Shown: positions 1 to 7,226 of the stretch, piece after piece
How positions within the stretch are numbered: the first letter of the stretch is position 1
How the letters are laid out: each line of letters begins with the position of its first letter
Assembly: GCA_002402825.1 (NCBI GenBank)
Contig: DHGP01000033.1
Coordinates: 82,307 to 121,011, forward strand
Direction: 5' to 3'
Source of the DNA: Firmicutes bacterium UBA4795
Lineage (GTDB): Bacteria; Bacillota; Desulfotomaculia; Desulfotomaculales; Nap2-2B
Length of the DNA: 38,705 nt
Notes under the pieces: generated by a model
What the model saw: the letters and a program-made list of their open reading frames with translations, nothing else
Told to the model about the DNA's origin: nothing
Databases searched by the model: none
Made by a program: the position numbers and the translations under genes

Positions 1-16
1 GGGGGGGGGGGGGGGG
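1..16. other. Run of 16 G at the window edge
   Basis: The first 16 bases are all G. Homopolymers of this length are unusual in this DNA and it sits exactly at the window end, so it is more likely a contig-edge or gap-fill artefact than biology. The pil operon that reads towards this edge may therefore be cut by an assembly break. Confidence 0.6.
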
Positions 17-162
17 TGATAGCCAGTTTAGTGAATACTTACCTTTTAACATTCTTTTCACCTCCTTTCCAAGAAAGTTGCCCGTCTTATTTTCTTGGTG
101 CTTTAAGACATATATCAGCAAAATTAGTAACTATTCAGGTAGGCACAGAGGAGCAAAGGGAA

Positions 163-240
163 ATGAAAACATATAGAGATCTGCAAGTCTGGCAAAAAAA
201 CTTTGTGCCTTTGTGCCTGTGTGCCTTTGTGCCTGAGTAG
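163..240 (+). pseudogene. 5' remnant of a four-helix-bundle (23S rRNA IVS-type) protein gene
   Basis: An ATG after a GAGCAAAGGG ribosome site starts MKTYRDLQVWQK, which looks like the N-terminus of the small four-helix-bundle family first known from intervening sequences of 23S rRNA genes. Family members are about 120 residues long. Here the match stops after 12 residues and runs into a low-complexity stretch encoded by an 8-bp tandem repeat, with a stop after 25 codons. I read it as a decayed fragment left by a repeat-mediated deletion. The family call rests on a short stretch remembered from the family, so it is tentative. Confidence 0.45.
202..237 (+). repeat. 8-bp tandem repeat (TTTGTGCC-like)
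   Basis: GTGCCT recurs at 205, 213, 221 and 229, an exact 8-bp period. A partial relative (AGGCACAGAGG) lies upstream at about 141-151 on the other strand. The repeat replaces the expected continuation of the four-helix-bundle reading frame. Confidence 0.8.
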
Positions 241-306
241 TTACCAAAAATATAGCCTTTTCGGTAAATTATACTAAACAAGGCTTATTTAAGTCAAATT
301 ATTTTT

Positions 307-1536
307 CTACATGCCCGCTCCTTTTTGCAAGGCTCCGGCCATGCCGAAGAGGGGCAAATAAATGGATAGGGCAATGAAAGCTACTATCACACCCACCCCG
401 GCAATTAAAAGGGGTTCAATGGTGCTGGAAAGCCTGGCCACCATTGTTTCCACTTCCTGCTCGTAAAAAAGGGCCAGCTTTTCTAAAAGGTCATCTAAGG
501 TCCCGGCTTCCTCCCCAATGGCCATCATATTTACGGCCAGAGGCGGGAAAACTTTGCTTTTAAGCAATAAAGGGGACATCCTTTCCCCTTCTTTAATGCT
601 TTCTCTTGCCCCCCTTACTTCTTCGGCTACCAGGCTGTTTCCCGCCACCTTTTCCATTGTTTCTAATGACTGCATTAAAGGAACCCCGCTTTTTAAAAGG
701 GTGCAAAGGGTGCGGGCAAATCGGGCCACGATTGACTTATATGTAAGGGGACCCACTACCGGAAGCCGCAGGATTAACCGGTCAACCAGTTTTTTCCCCT
801 TAACGGTGGAAAAAGCTTTCCTTAAACCAAAAAACAAGACTATAAGCCCCACCAAAATTATGTACCAGTATTTAATGATAATGTTACTCAGGCCAACTAC
901 TATCCGGGTAGGTAAAGGAAGAGGCATACCTTGCTGGGTAAAAATATCAACAAAAATGGGAACGACAAAAATCATCAGAAAAACTACCGCCACGATGGCT
1001 ATCCCGCCCACCAGCAAAGGATAGGTCATGGCTGACTTTATTTTTTCTTTCATGGCGTGTTCTTTTTCAAAGTAGTTAGCCAGGCGTCCTAAAGACTGGT
1101 CAATGGTGCCGCTTACTTCACCTGCCGCCAGCAGGTTAATAAATATTTCAGGAAGTTGATTTTTGTGGCTTTTAAAGGCTTCGCTTAAGCTAGTCCCTTT
1201 TTCAACGCTGCCCACCACCTCAGCCGTTATATGGCGCAAGGCTTTTCCTTCTGTTTGTTGCACCAGTACATTTAAACACTGCAGCAGGGGAATTCCCGCT
1301 TCGCTCATGGTGGCAAACTGGCGGCAAAAAACAGCCAGTTCTTTAGTTTTAATTTTTAAACCAAACAACCTGGAGAGACTAAATTTATAAAGTCCACTGG
1401 CCGGTCTTATTTTTACCACAAAGTAATTTTTTTCCCGCAAAAGGGCTAAGGCGGTTTTCTGGTCTTCGGCTTCAATTTTTCCGGCCAGCAGGCGGCCGGA
1501 TAGGTTTCTGGCCCGATAGGCATAAGTTTGAGGCAT
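307..1536 (-). CDS. pilC: Type IV pilus / type II secretion inner-membrane platform protein PilC
   Basis: A 409-residue member of the GspF/PilC family, the polytopic inner-membrane platform that couples the PilB and PilT motors to pilin assembly. Two copies of the T2SF domain are visible. The first has CRQFATMSEAGIPLLQCL at about residues 92-109, and the second has ARFARTLCTLLKSGVPLMQSL at about 272-292 (motif shown in part). Each is followed by long hydrophobic segments near 172-195, 220-238 and 375-400. Length and layout are normal for the family. The start lies 2 bases after the pilT stop, so the gene is the last of a pilB-pilT-pilC operon. No pilin or prepilin peptidase gene follows before the window edge. 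Confidence 0.93.
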   Translation of the reverse strand: MPQTYAYRARNLSGRLLAGKIEAEDQKTALALLREKNYFVVKIRPASGLYKFSLSRLFGLKIKTKELAVFCRQFATMSEAGIPLLQCLNVLVQQTEGKALRHITAEVVGSVEKGTSLSEAFKSHKNQLPEIFINLLAAGEVSGTIDQSLGRLANYFEKEHAMKEKIKSAMTYPLLVGGIAIVAVVFLMIFVVPIFVDIFTQQGMPLPLPTRIVVGLSNIIIKYWYIILVGLIVLFFGLRKAFSTVKGKKLVDRLILRLPVVGPLTYKSIVARFARTLCTLLKSGVPLMQSLETMEKVAGNSLVAEEVRGARESIKEGERMSPLLLKSKVFPPLAVNMMAIGEEAGTLDDLLEKLALFYEQEVETMVARLSSTIEPLLIAGVGVIVAFIALSIYLPLFGMAGALQKGAGM

Positions 1537-1538
1537 TT

Positions 1539-2642
1539 TTAACCCCCTCTGTTCTTAAGAATAGTTTCCGGGTCGTAGGCCCGGTTTAAAACTTCTTCCC
1601 GGCTGATTATTTTTTTCTGATAAAGCAGCCGTAACGACATATCCAGCGTCTGCATACCGTGTTTAGCCCCGGTTTGTAACTGGGAAGGTATCTGGAATGT
1701 TTTGCCCTCCCGAATCAGGTTTCTGATGGCTGGGGTGGCGACCAGGATTTCCAGGGCCGCTACCCGACCTGGTTTGTCACGCCGGGGAATTAACTGTTGG
1801 GACACAATTCCTTCAATGGTGTTGGCCAGTTGAATGCGGATCTGCTGCTGCTGGTGAGGCGGAAAAACGTCAATGACCCGGTCAATTGTTTCGGCCGCGC
1901 TGGAAGTGTGCAGGGTAGCCAAAACTAAATGACCGGTTTCCGCCGCGGTAATAGCGATGGCAATCGTTTCTAAATCACGCATTTCGCCCACCAGAATTAC
2001 GTCCGGATCTTCCCGCAGGGCCGCTCTTAAGGCCGTAGCAAACGACTGAGTATCCTGGCCAATTTCCCGCTGATTGACAATAGAAAGATTATGCCGGTGC
2101 AAGTATTCAATCGGGTCTTCCAGCGTAATAATGTGCACTCTTTTTTCCTTATTAATCAAGTCAATCATGGCTGCCAGGGTGGTGGATTTGCCGCTGCCGG
2201 CGGGGCCGGTAACCAACACCAGGCCGTTTGGCCGGCGGGAAAGAATAATGAGCACGTCAGGTAGGCCCAGTTCCTGGAAAGAGGGGATGCGGGTATTGAG
2301 CACGCGTATGGCGATTGCCGTGCTGTTCCGCTGTTTAAAAATATTTACGCGCAACCTTGCTATGCCGGGGACGGAATAAGAAAAATCCAGGTCCCCCTTT
2401 TCCTTAAATTTTTCATATTGTGCTTTGGTCATAATTTCCTGAGCCAGCGCTTCCGTACCTTCCGGAGTTAGGATTTTTACTTCCTCACCGCTTAAGCCAA
2501 AGTCCAGCTTTCCTTTAAGTTCTGGCGCATCTAAAGGGTAAAGATTTCCATGCAGCCTGTATACAGGCGGCTTTCCAACAGTTAGATGGATGTCGGAAAC
2601 TCCTAGTTTTGCCGCTTGAGTAATTAATTCGACTACTTTCAT
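1539..2642 (-). CDS. pilT: Twitching-motility retraction ATPase PilT
   Basis: A 367-residue hexameric secretion ATPase of the PilT type, which powers disassembly and retraction of type IV pili at the inner membrane. Walker A is GPAGSGKS at residues 146-153, and Walker B with the following motif is DPDVILVGEMRD at 212-223. The His-box region TGHLVLATLHTSSA is near 236-249. The N-terminal PAS-like domain with GVSDIHLTVG is also typical. The start overlaps the pilB stop by 4 bases (ATGA), implying translational coupling. In some Gram-positives PilT-like proteins serve competence or adhesion pili rather than twitching, and the sequence cannot separate these roles. Confidence 0.93.
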   Translation of the reverse strand: MKVVELITQAAKLGVSDIHLTVGKPPVYRLHGNLYPLDAPELKGKLDFGLSGEEVKILTPEGTEALAQEIMTKAQYEKFKEKGDLDFSYSVPGIARLRVNIFKQRNSTAIAIRVLNTRIPSFQELGLPDVLIILSRRPNGLVLVTGPAGSGKSTTLAAMIDLINKEKRVHIITLEDPIEYLHRHNLSIVNQREIGQDTQSFATALRAALREDPDVILVGEMRDLETIAIAITAAETGHLVLATLHTSSAAETIDRVIDVFPPHQQQQIRIQLANTIEGIVSQQLIPRRDKPGRVAALEILVATPAIRNLIREGKTFQIPSQLQTGAKHGMQTLDMSLRLLYQKKIISREEVLNRAYDPETILKNRGG

Positions 2643-4348
2643 ACTTTTTCCTCCCGGTAAGCCACCCGCATTATTTCTTTTAAGGTGGTAATGCCCGCCA
2701 GGGCCTTTTGAATCCCGTCTTCTTTTAAGGTAATCATTCCTTCTTTTAGAGAGGCCTGGCGCAGGTCTTCCGCCGAAGGTCTTTTTAAGATAAGACTTTG
2801 CAGGGAGGGGGATACCGTCAGTACTTCAAAAATTGCTATTCGGCCCCGGTACCCGGTGTAATTACATTGTTCACAACCCCGGCCGGAATAAAAAACAACC
2901 TCATCTGGTTTAATTCCGGCGAAGACCATTTCCGCTTCCTCCGGGGAGCAAGGGTGTTTGCAGTGAGGGCAAATTTTGCGCACCAAACGCTGGGCAACTA
3001 CTCCTAAGACGCTTGAGGCTACCATAAAAGGCTCCACTCCCATGTCAATAAGCCTGGTAATGGCCCCTGAGGCATCGTTAGTGTGTAAGGTGGAAAATAC
3101 CAGATGTCCGGTGGTGGCTGCCCTTAAAGCAATTTCAGCCGTTTCAAAGTCGCGGATTTCACCCACCATAATCACGTCCGGGTCCTGGCGGAGAATAGAG
3201 CGCAGGTAACTGGCAAAAGTTGCTCCTGCCTTTACGTTTACCTGGGTTTGGTTAATGCCTTCCAGCATGTATTCAACCGGATCCTCAACGGTGACAATGT
3301 TTCTTTCTACCGAATTTATGAAGTTTAAAGCGGTATAAAGGGTGGTGGTCTTGCCGCTGCCGGTAGGGCCGGTAGCCAGGATGACGCCGTAAGCTCTTTT
3401 AAGAAATTGAATAAAGCGCTGGTAATTTTCTTGGGCCAGGCCCAGTTTTTCCAGGGTATAATTTTTAATACTTTCTTTATCCAGAATACGGACGACAACC
3501 TTTTCACCAAAAATAGTGGGCAAGGTGGAAACTCTGAAATCAAGCTCTCGTCCGGCCAGCTTAAAGGAGATTCGCCCGTCTTGAGGGATTCGCCGTTCGG
3601 CAATGTCCATGTTGGCCATTATTTTGAAACGGGAAACAATAGCGTAAATCATTTTACGGGGTAAATTCATGACTTCACGCAGCAGCCCGTCTATCCGGTA
3701 GCGGACCCGGATACTGTGTTCAAAAGGTTCAAGGTGAATATCGCTGGCTTCTTCGTCAATGGCTTTGGTGATTAATGAGTTAACTAACCGGATTATAGGG
3801 GCCTCATCAATAATTGTTTCTTCTATTATTTCTCCGGTTGCTTCAATTTCTGGTTCTGCTGTCAACTCTTGAAGGGCTCTTTCCACTTCAGGAAGACCAA
3901 AATGTTTTTCAATTAAGCTATTTATTTCCTTTTCGTTGACTTTTAAAGGCTCAATATCTAGGCCCGTAAGTAATCTTAAGTTATCAATAGCCACTACGTT
4001 TAAAGGGTCGGCCATAGCTACAAAAAGACGCCTCCCCTCTTTTTTAACTGGAAATAGTTTATATTGACGGATTATTTGTTCCGGAAGGATTTTTAGCAGT
4101 TGGCGGTCAATGGTACCTGTAGATTTTAATTCTTGAATATTAAGCATCCTAATCAGATTTTTTTCGCTGATAAAACCTAATTTTATTAGGATACTACCCA
4201 GCAGTTCACCTGTTTGCGTTTGCACCCGCAAGGCTTCATTTAATTGTTCTTTCGTAAGAAGGCCTGCTTCAATTATTCTTTCTCCCAGCAATTTTTTTAC
4301 AGCAGCCTTTCTATTTCCCTTTAAGGGGAAATTACAAATCTTCGCCAT
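2639..4348 (-). CDS. pilB: Type IV pilus assembly ATPase PilB
   Basis: A 569-residue GspE/PilB motor that drives pilin polymerisation. An N-terminal MshEN domain (about 20-150, with GERIIEAGLLTKEQL and LLGSILIKLGFI) is followed by the ATPase core. Walker A is GPTGSGKTTT at 327-336 and Walker B is DPDVIMVGEIRD at 389-400. The His box is TTGHLVFSTLHTNDA, and the zinc-binding tetracysteine is CPHC (460-463) with CEQC (492-495). It is first of three overlapping genes. The ATG lies one base downstream of a good -10 hexamer, so the true start may be the TTG at 4291 (MLGERIIEAG), which resembles the usual family N-terminus better. Confidence 0.93.
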   Translation of the reverse strand: MAKICNFPLKGNRKAAVKKLLGERIIEAGLLTKEQLNEALRVQTQTGELLGSILIKLGFISEKNLIRMLNIQELKSTGTIDRQLLKILPEQIIRQYKLFPVKKEGRRLFVAMADPLNVVAIDNLRLLTGLDIEPLKVNEKEINSLIEKHFGLPEVERALQELTAEPEIEATGEIIEETIIDEAPIIRLVNSLITKAIDEEASDIHLEPFEHSIRVRYRIDGLLREVMNLPRKMIYAIVSRFKIMANMDIAERRIPQDGRISFKLAGRELDFRVSTLPTIFGEKVVVRILDKESIKNYTLEKLGLAQENYQRFIQFLKRAYGVILATGPTGSGKTTTLYTALNFINSVERNIVTVEDPVEYMLEGINQTQVNVKAGATFASYLRSILRQDPDVIMVGEIRDFETAEIALRAATTGHLVFSTLHTNDASGAITRLIDMGVEPFMVASSVLGVVAQRLVRKICPHCKHPCSPEEAEMVFAGIKPDEVVFYSGRGCEQCNYTGYRGRIAIFEVLTVSPSLQSLILKRPSAEDLRQASLKEGMITLKEDGIQKALAGITTLKEIMRVAYREEKV

Positions 4349-4349
4349 A

Positions 4350-4378
4350 ATTTTACCTTAACCAAATTTGTTTGACAA
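4350..4378 (-). promoter_or_regulatory. Sigma-A-type promoter of the pil operon
   Basis: On the minus strand TTGTCA (4378-4373) and TAAAAT (4355-4350) are separated by exactly 17 bases, a near-consensus vegetative promoter. Transcription would begin at about the annotated pilB ATG (4348), so the mRNA is either leaderless or translated from an internal start near 4291. Confidence 0.6.
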
Positions 4379-4399
4379 GAGGGGAACCCCCACCCTTCA

Positions 4400-4512
4400 C
4401 TCCCCCTAACCCCCTCCCTTTGAGGAAAAGGGGTTATTGACCCTCCCCCTCCCCTTGAGGGAGGGTCAAACCCATCATCCCCCCTCCCCTTGAGGGAGGG
4501 GGTTAGGGGGAG
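4400..4512. repeat. C/G-rich nested palindromic repeat between ubiX and pilB
   Basis: A perfect 20-bp inverted repeat (4400-4419 with 4493-4512) encloses further hairpins. GACCCTCCC at 4439-4447 pairs with GGGAGGGTC at 4459-4467, and a CCCCCTCCCC-TTGA-GGGAGGGGG hairpin occupies about 4479-4503. The core CCCTCCCC-TTGA-GGGAGGG recurs at 5111-5150 and 5919-5971, so this is a dispersed repeat family. It ends a few bases from the ubiX stop and could end ubiX transcription, although there is no T-run. Confidence 0.8.
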
Positions 4513-4516
4513 GGGG

Positions 4517-5068
4517 TTAAGACCACCGCTTGATTTGGTTATTTTCAAGGCCTAATAAGTCCAGCACCCGGCCGATAGTCTGGTTAACCAGGTCCTGGAT
4601 TGTTTCAGGACGCAGGTAAAAGGCCGGTACGGGAGGCATGATTGTAACGCCAAGGCGGGAGAGCTTAAGCATATTTTCTAAGTGAATAGGACTTAAAGGG
4701 GTTTCACGCGGCAGTAATATTAACAGACGTTTTTCTTTAATGGTTACATCGGCCGCGCGTGTAATCAAGCTTTCAGCCCAGCCGTGAGCTATGGCGGCTA
4801 AAGTTTTCATACTGCAGGGGGCAATAACCATCCCCTGGTGTAAAAAAGAACCGCTAGCCGGTGGGGCCGTCATTTCCTCATCGTGGTAAGAAAAACTGGC
4901 CTTTTCCGTTAGATAAACAGTAGAGTGCGTTGTTTCCAGCTCAATTATTTTTTTGCCCCAGGTGCTTATAATTAAGTGCGTTTCTATCTTTCGCCTGGCC
5001 AATTCTTCTAAAAGAGTAATTCCGTAAATTGCCCCGGAAGCGCCAGTAATAGCTATTATCAGCCGCAT
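4517..5068 (-). CDS. ubiX: Flavin prenyltransferase UbiX/Pad1
   Basis: A 183-residue flavoprotein that joins dimethylallyl phosphate to FMN, giving the prenylated flavin cofactor of UbiD-type decarboxylases. Recognisable elements are the N-terminal nucleotide-binding turn ITGASGAIYG (residues 7-16), APCSMKTLAAIAHG near 93-106, and the C-terminal stretch with RETPLS and PPVPAFY. Length matches the family. No UbiD partner is in the window. It stands alone between two palindromic repeats: the 3' end abuts the nested palindrome, and an inverted-repeat element lies just upstream. Confidence 0.93.
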   Translation of the reverse strand: MRLIIAITGASGAIYGITLLEELARRKIETHLIISTWGKKIIELETTHSTVYLTEKASFSYHDEEMTAPPASGSFLHQGMVIAPCSMKTLAAIAHGWAESLITRAADVTIKEKRLLILLPRETPLSPIHLENMLKLSRLGVTIMPPVPAFYLRPETIQDLVNQTIGRVLDLLGLENNQIKRWS

Positions 5069-5080
5069 AATTACCTCCTA

Positions 5081-5172
5081 TAAGAGACTGTCGAAAAACC
5101 CTTTTATTGACCCCTCCTCTTGAGGGAAGGGATTAGGGGGAGGGGGATTTGAACTTTTTCGGCAGTCTCTTA
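5081..5172. mobile_element. MITE-like element with 18-bp terminal inverted repeats
   Basis: TAAGAGACTGTCGAAAAA (5081-5098) is repeated inverted at 5155-5172 with one mismatch, bounding a 92-bp element with no coding capacity. Its inside carries the CCCTCCTC-TTGAGGGA core and GGGATTAGGGGGAGGGGG, shared with the palindromes on either side of ubiX. Short length, terminal inverted repeats and dispersed relatives are what a miniature inverted-repeat transposable element looks like. I see no transposase here. Confidence 0.6.
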
Positions 5173-5331
5173 AAAAAATTTAAATTTAAAATGTATTTAT
5201 TCAGTATTATCCCTGATTTTCCTGCTATTTAAAAAATTAAATGGTATAGATTTGGCTGCAACGGCAAATAATTTAATTTAGTTACCTTAAAAAATAAAAA
5301 AGGAGTGGGCAGCAGGAAAGGGGGTGAAAAA

Positions 5332-5847
5332 ATGAAAAACGGAAAGAGGCTAATAACTATATTGGTTGTTTTAGTTGCTCTTTTAATCATGGCCTCTGGT
5401 TGTTCAGTGGCCCGTAAACCGGCTCCCCCAGGCACAACCGTTCCTCATACCAGAAGCGCCCCGGCGCCAACAACGCCAGCGCCGACAAAAAGCCTACCCA
5501 CGACCCCTGCCGAGGTAAGCCGCCTGACTGCCCGTCTGGCCAGTGAGGCGCAAAAAGTGAGCGGGGTAAAGAAGGCTACCGTTGTCTTAAGCGGTAACAC
5601 GGTTATTGTTGGCCTGGAGATTAAGCCAAATATTGAAGAAAAACAAACTACCGCTATTAAAAGGGACGTAGTCCGGAGAATTAAAGAGACCGACAAACGT
5701 ATCCGGACGGTGGAGGTTACTACTAACCCTAATATAATTACCAGAGTTAAAAAGGTTGCCAAGGGTATTGGTCAGGGCAGGCCTATTTCTGCCTTTGGCC
5801 GTGAAGTTGAGGAAATACTACGGCGCATTGTGCCGCAGGGAAAATAA
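5332..5847 (+). CDS. YhcN/YlaJ-type sporulation lipoprotein
   Basis: A 171-residue secreted lipoprotein. A basic N-terminus and hydrophobic stretch end in the lipobox LIMASGC, so the mature protein would be anchored by its lipidated Cys. A Pro/Thr/Ala-rich linker (about 30-60) leads into the YhcN/YlaJ domain with SEAQKVSGVKKATVVLSGN, followed by KRDVVRRIK and RPISAFGREVEEILRRI. Such proteins occur in endospore formers and are found in the spore or forespore membrane. I chose the ATG behind GGGGGTG rather than the upstream GTG at 5305 because it gives a normal signal peptide. Monocistronic, with a strong palindrome downstream. Confidence 0.85.
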   Translation: MKNGKRLITILVVLVALLIMASGCSVARKPAPPGTTVPHTRSAPAPTTPAPTKSLPTTPAEVSRLTARLASEAQKVSGVKKATVVLSGNTVIVGLEIKPNIEEKQTTAIKRDVVRRIKETDKRIRTVEVTTNPNIITRVKKVAKGIGQGRPISAFGREVEEILRRIVPQGK

Positions 5848-5918
5848 AGGTTCGGTTGTTGGGATAAAAGAATTCGAAAAAGATAAGTTTAAACTTGAAG
5901 CTGACGACCAATGATTGA

Positions 5919-5971
5919 GTCACCCCCACCCTTCCCTCCCCCCTTGAGGGGGAGGGAAGGGTGGGGGTGAC
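5919..5971. terminator. Perfect 24-bp inverted repeat between convergent genes
   Basis: Arms 5919-5942 and 5948-5971 pair perfectly around a 5-base CTTGA loop. The element sits between the rightward lipoprotein gene and the leftward arginine decarboxylase gene, ending at the latter's stop codon, so it probably works as a bidirectional terminator. Its C-rich/G-rich arms belong to the same repeat family as 4400-4512. There is no long T-run, so termination is inferred from position and stem strength. Confidence 0.7.
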
Positions 5972-5972
5972 T

Positions 5973-6440
5973 TTAATACCATAAAATTACCCCGGCAAAA
6001 ACCGCGCCAATTTTTACAACGCAATGTTCTACCGACTTAACCAGGTACTGGTCCATTTTTAATTTGCGGTTGTAGAATGCTTCTTCCACCATTCCTAAAA
6101 TAATTTTTCCCGCTTCTTCCCCGGAGGTATAACCAGAATATTCCATAATTACCCCAAACCCTTCTTTTGGAATACCCACCGCTACAGCCGCCGCAATTTT
6201 TGTTCCTGGAACATGGGAAATTAATTTCCCGTAAGCAGTAGGCACTAATGCTCCAGGAGGCAAAATTATTTGAGTGGCAAATTCTGTATTTGGGGGTAAA
6301 ATACTGCTTACCCGGATTAAATTAACGTTACCGGCACCGGCCGCTAGCAACGCTTGATCAAAGGCGTTAAGCGGCGAACTCCCTTCGCTTGCGCCGGCTA
6401 CCAGGGTAAATTTAACGGGTGTGGGTAGCAATGTTTTCAC
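5973..6440 (-). CDS. pdaD: Pyruvoyl-dependent arginine decarboxylase
   Basis: A 155-residue PvlArgDC-family proenzyme that converts arginine to agmatine and CO2, feeding polyamine synthesis. The family self-cleaves between two serines to make a pyruvoyl cofactor. The expected site is LIRVSSILPP, with Ser45-Ser46. Other family signatures are GSSPLNAFDQALLAAGAGNVN near 20-40 (shown in part) and the GEEAGKIILGM helix. Length is normal. It lies 43 bases downstream of the F420-ligase-like gene on the same strand, so they may share a transcript, and an amino acid permease follows upstream in the same orientation. Confidence 0.9.
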   Translation of the reverse strand: MKTLLPTPVKFTLVAGASEGSSPLNAFDQALLAAGAGNVNLIRVSSILPPNTEFATQIILPPGALVPTAYGKLISHVPGTKIAAAVAVGIPKEGFGVIMEYSGYTSGEEAGKIILGMVEEAFYNRKLKMDQYLVKSVEHCVVKIGAVFAGVILWY

Positions 6441-6483
6441 GCTCCTCCAAAATAGATTAAATAGTTTTCTCTCCCCCCTCCCT

Positions 6484-7116
6484 CTAACTTCCTCCTGTTT
6501 TAATTACCGCCAGGGGTGTTTGTTGGTCATCATTGCCAAAGGGGTTATCTACCAGGGCCTTTTTGGTAGTTTCAGCCGCTTCTGGACTGGTAGCGGCCAG
6601 AATATCAACACATTTTAAATCATTTACATCAGCAATAACCGCCTCTACCCCTGTTGCTTCCCGGATAGCAAAAACTATTTTTTCTGGTTCTTGAGGGCCA
6701 AGAATAATGTGTTTTTCATAAGGCCACATTGTGCCGGCAATATCATCAATTAAGGCCAGGTGTTGACCTGCCACCAGGTAAAAATACCCTTTTTTACCGG
6801 TTAATTTACCAAACAAAGCGGCGGCACAACCAAGCAGAATTTTAAATAAACCAGCTTCGTTAATGGCTAATTGCATGGCGGGGGGAGTGGCCAGGCTGCC
6901 GTGTTTTCCCGGGAAACGGCATAAAAACTTGGCCCATAAGCTTGGTCTTACTGTTTCTGGCAGGATGGCTCTTTTTTGGGTGATGGCTACTACGCTTTCA
7001 GCAAGGGCTATAATATCACCAGGCAAGATTATTCCTTCGGTATATTTTTTCGCCAGTTGAATAAGGTCATCTTTTTCCGTAATAATATGGGTCCGGATGG
7101 GAATGACGTGAAAAAT
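6484..7116 (-). CDS. F420-0:gamma-glutamyl ligase (CofE)-like protein, unusual start
   Basis: The reading frame carries features of the coenzyme F420-0:glutamate ligase family: PGDIIALAESVVAITQ, PPAMQLAINEAG, and a C-terminal DNPFGNDDQQTPLAVIK. Coding similarity extends upstream of the first usual start (TTG at 7026) through VIPIRTHIITEKDDL, yet no ATG, GTG or TTG exists there before an in-frame stop at about 7133. A good AGGAG site at 7130-7126 lies 9 bases before an ATT codon at 7116 and directly abuts a CTG at 7125. I therefore infer initiation at ATT or CTG, about 210 residues in all. The true substrate is unknown, because many bacteria with CofE-like proteins do not make F420. Confidence 0.75.
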   Translation of the reverse strand: MFHVIPIRTHIITEKDDLIQLAKKYTEGIILPGDIIALAESVVAITQKRAILPETVRPSLWAKFLCRFPGKHGSLATPPAMQLAINEAGLFKILLGCAAALFGKLTGKKGYFYLVAGQHLALIDDIAGTMWPYEKHIILGPQEPEKIVFAIREATGVEAVIADVNDLKCVDILAATSPEAAETTKKALVDNPFGNDDQQTPLAVIKTGGS

Positions 7117-7226
7117 TACCGTCAGCTCCTTTTTTTAAACCTGAAAAAGTTATTTGATAACTAGTTTATACCGGAAAATTAAATGTGTGTTTGTCCTAAG
7201 GCAAGGAAGAATATGGGTATAAAGGA

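Noticed and set aside
202..237. CRISPR or iteron array near the left edge
   Set aside because: An 8-bp tandem repeat of four copies without spacers; simple sequence repeat.
518..1024. 168-codon rightward frame opposite pilC
   Set aside because: Antisense shadow of pilC with no ribosome site and no recognisable motif.
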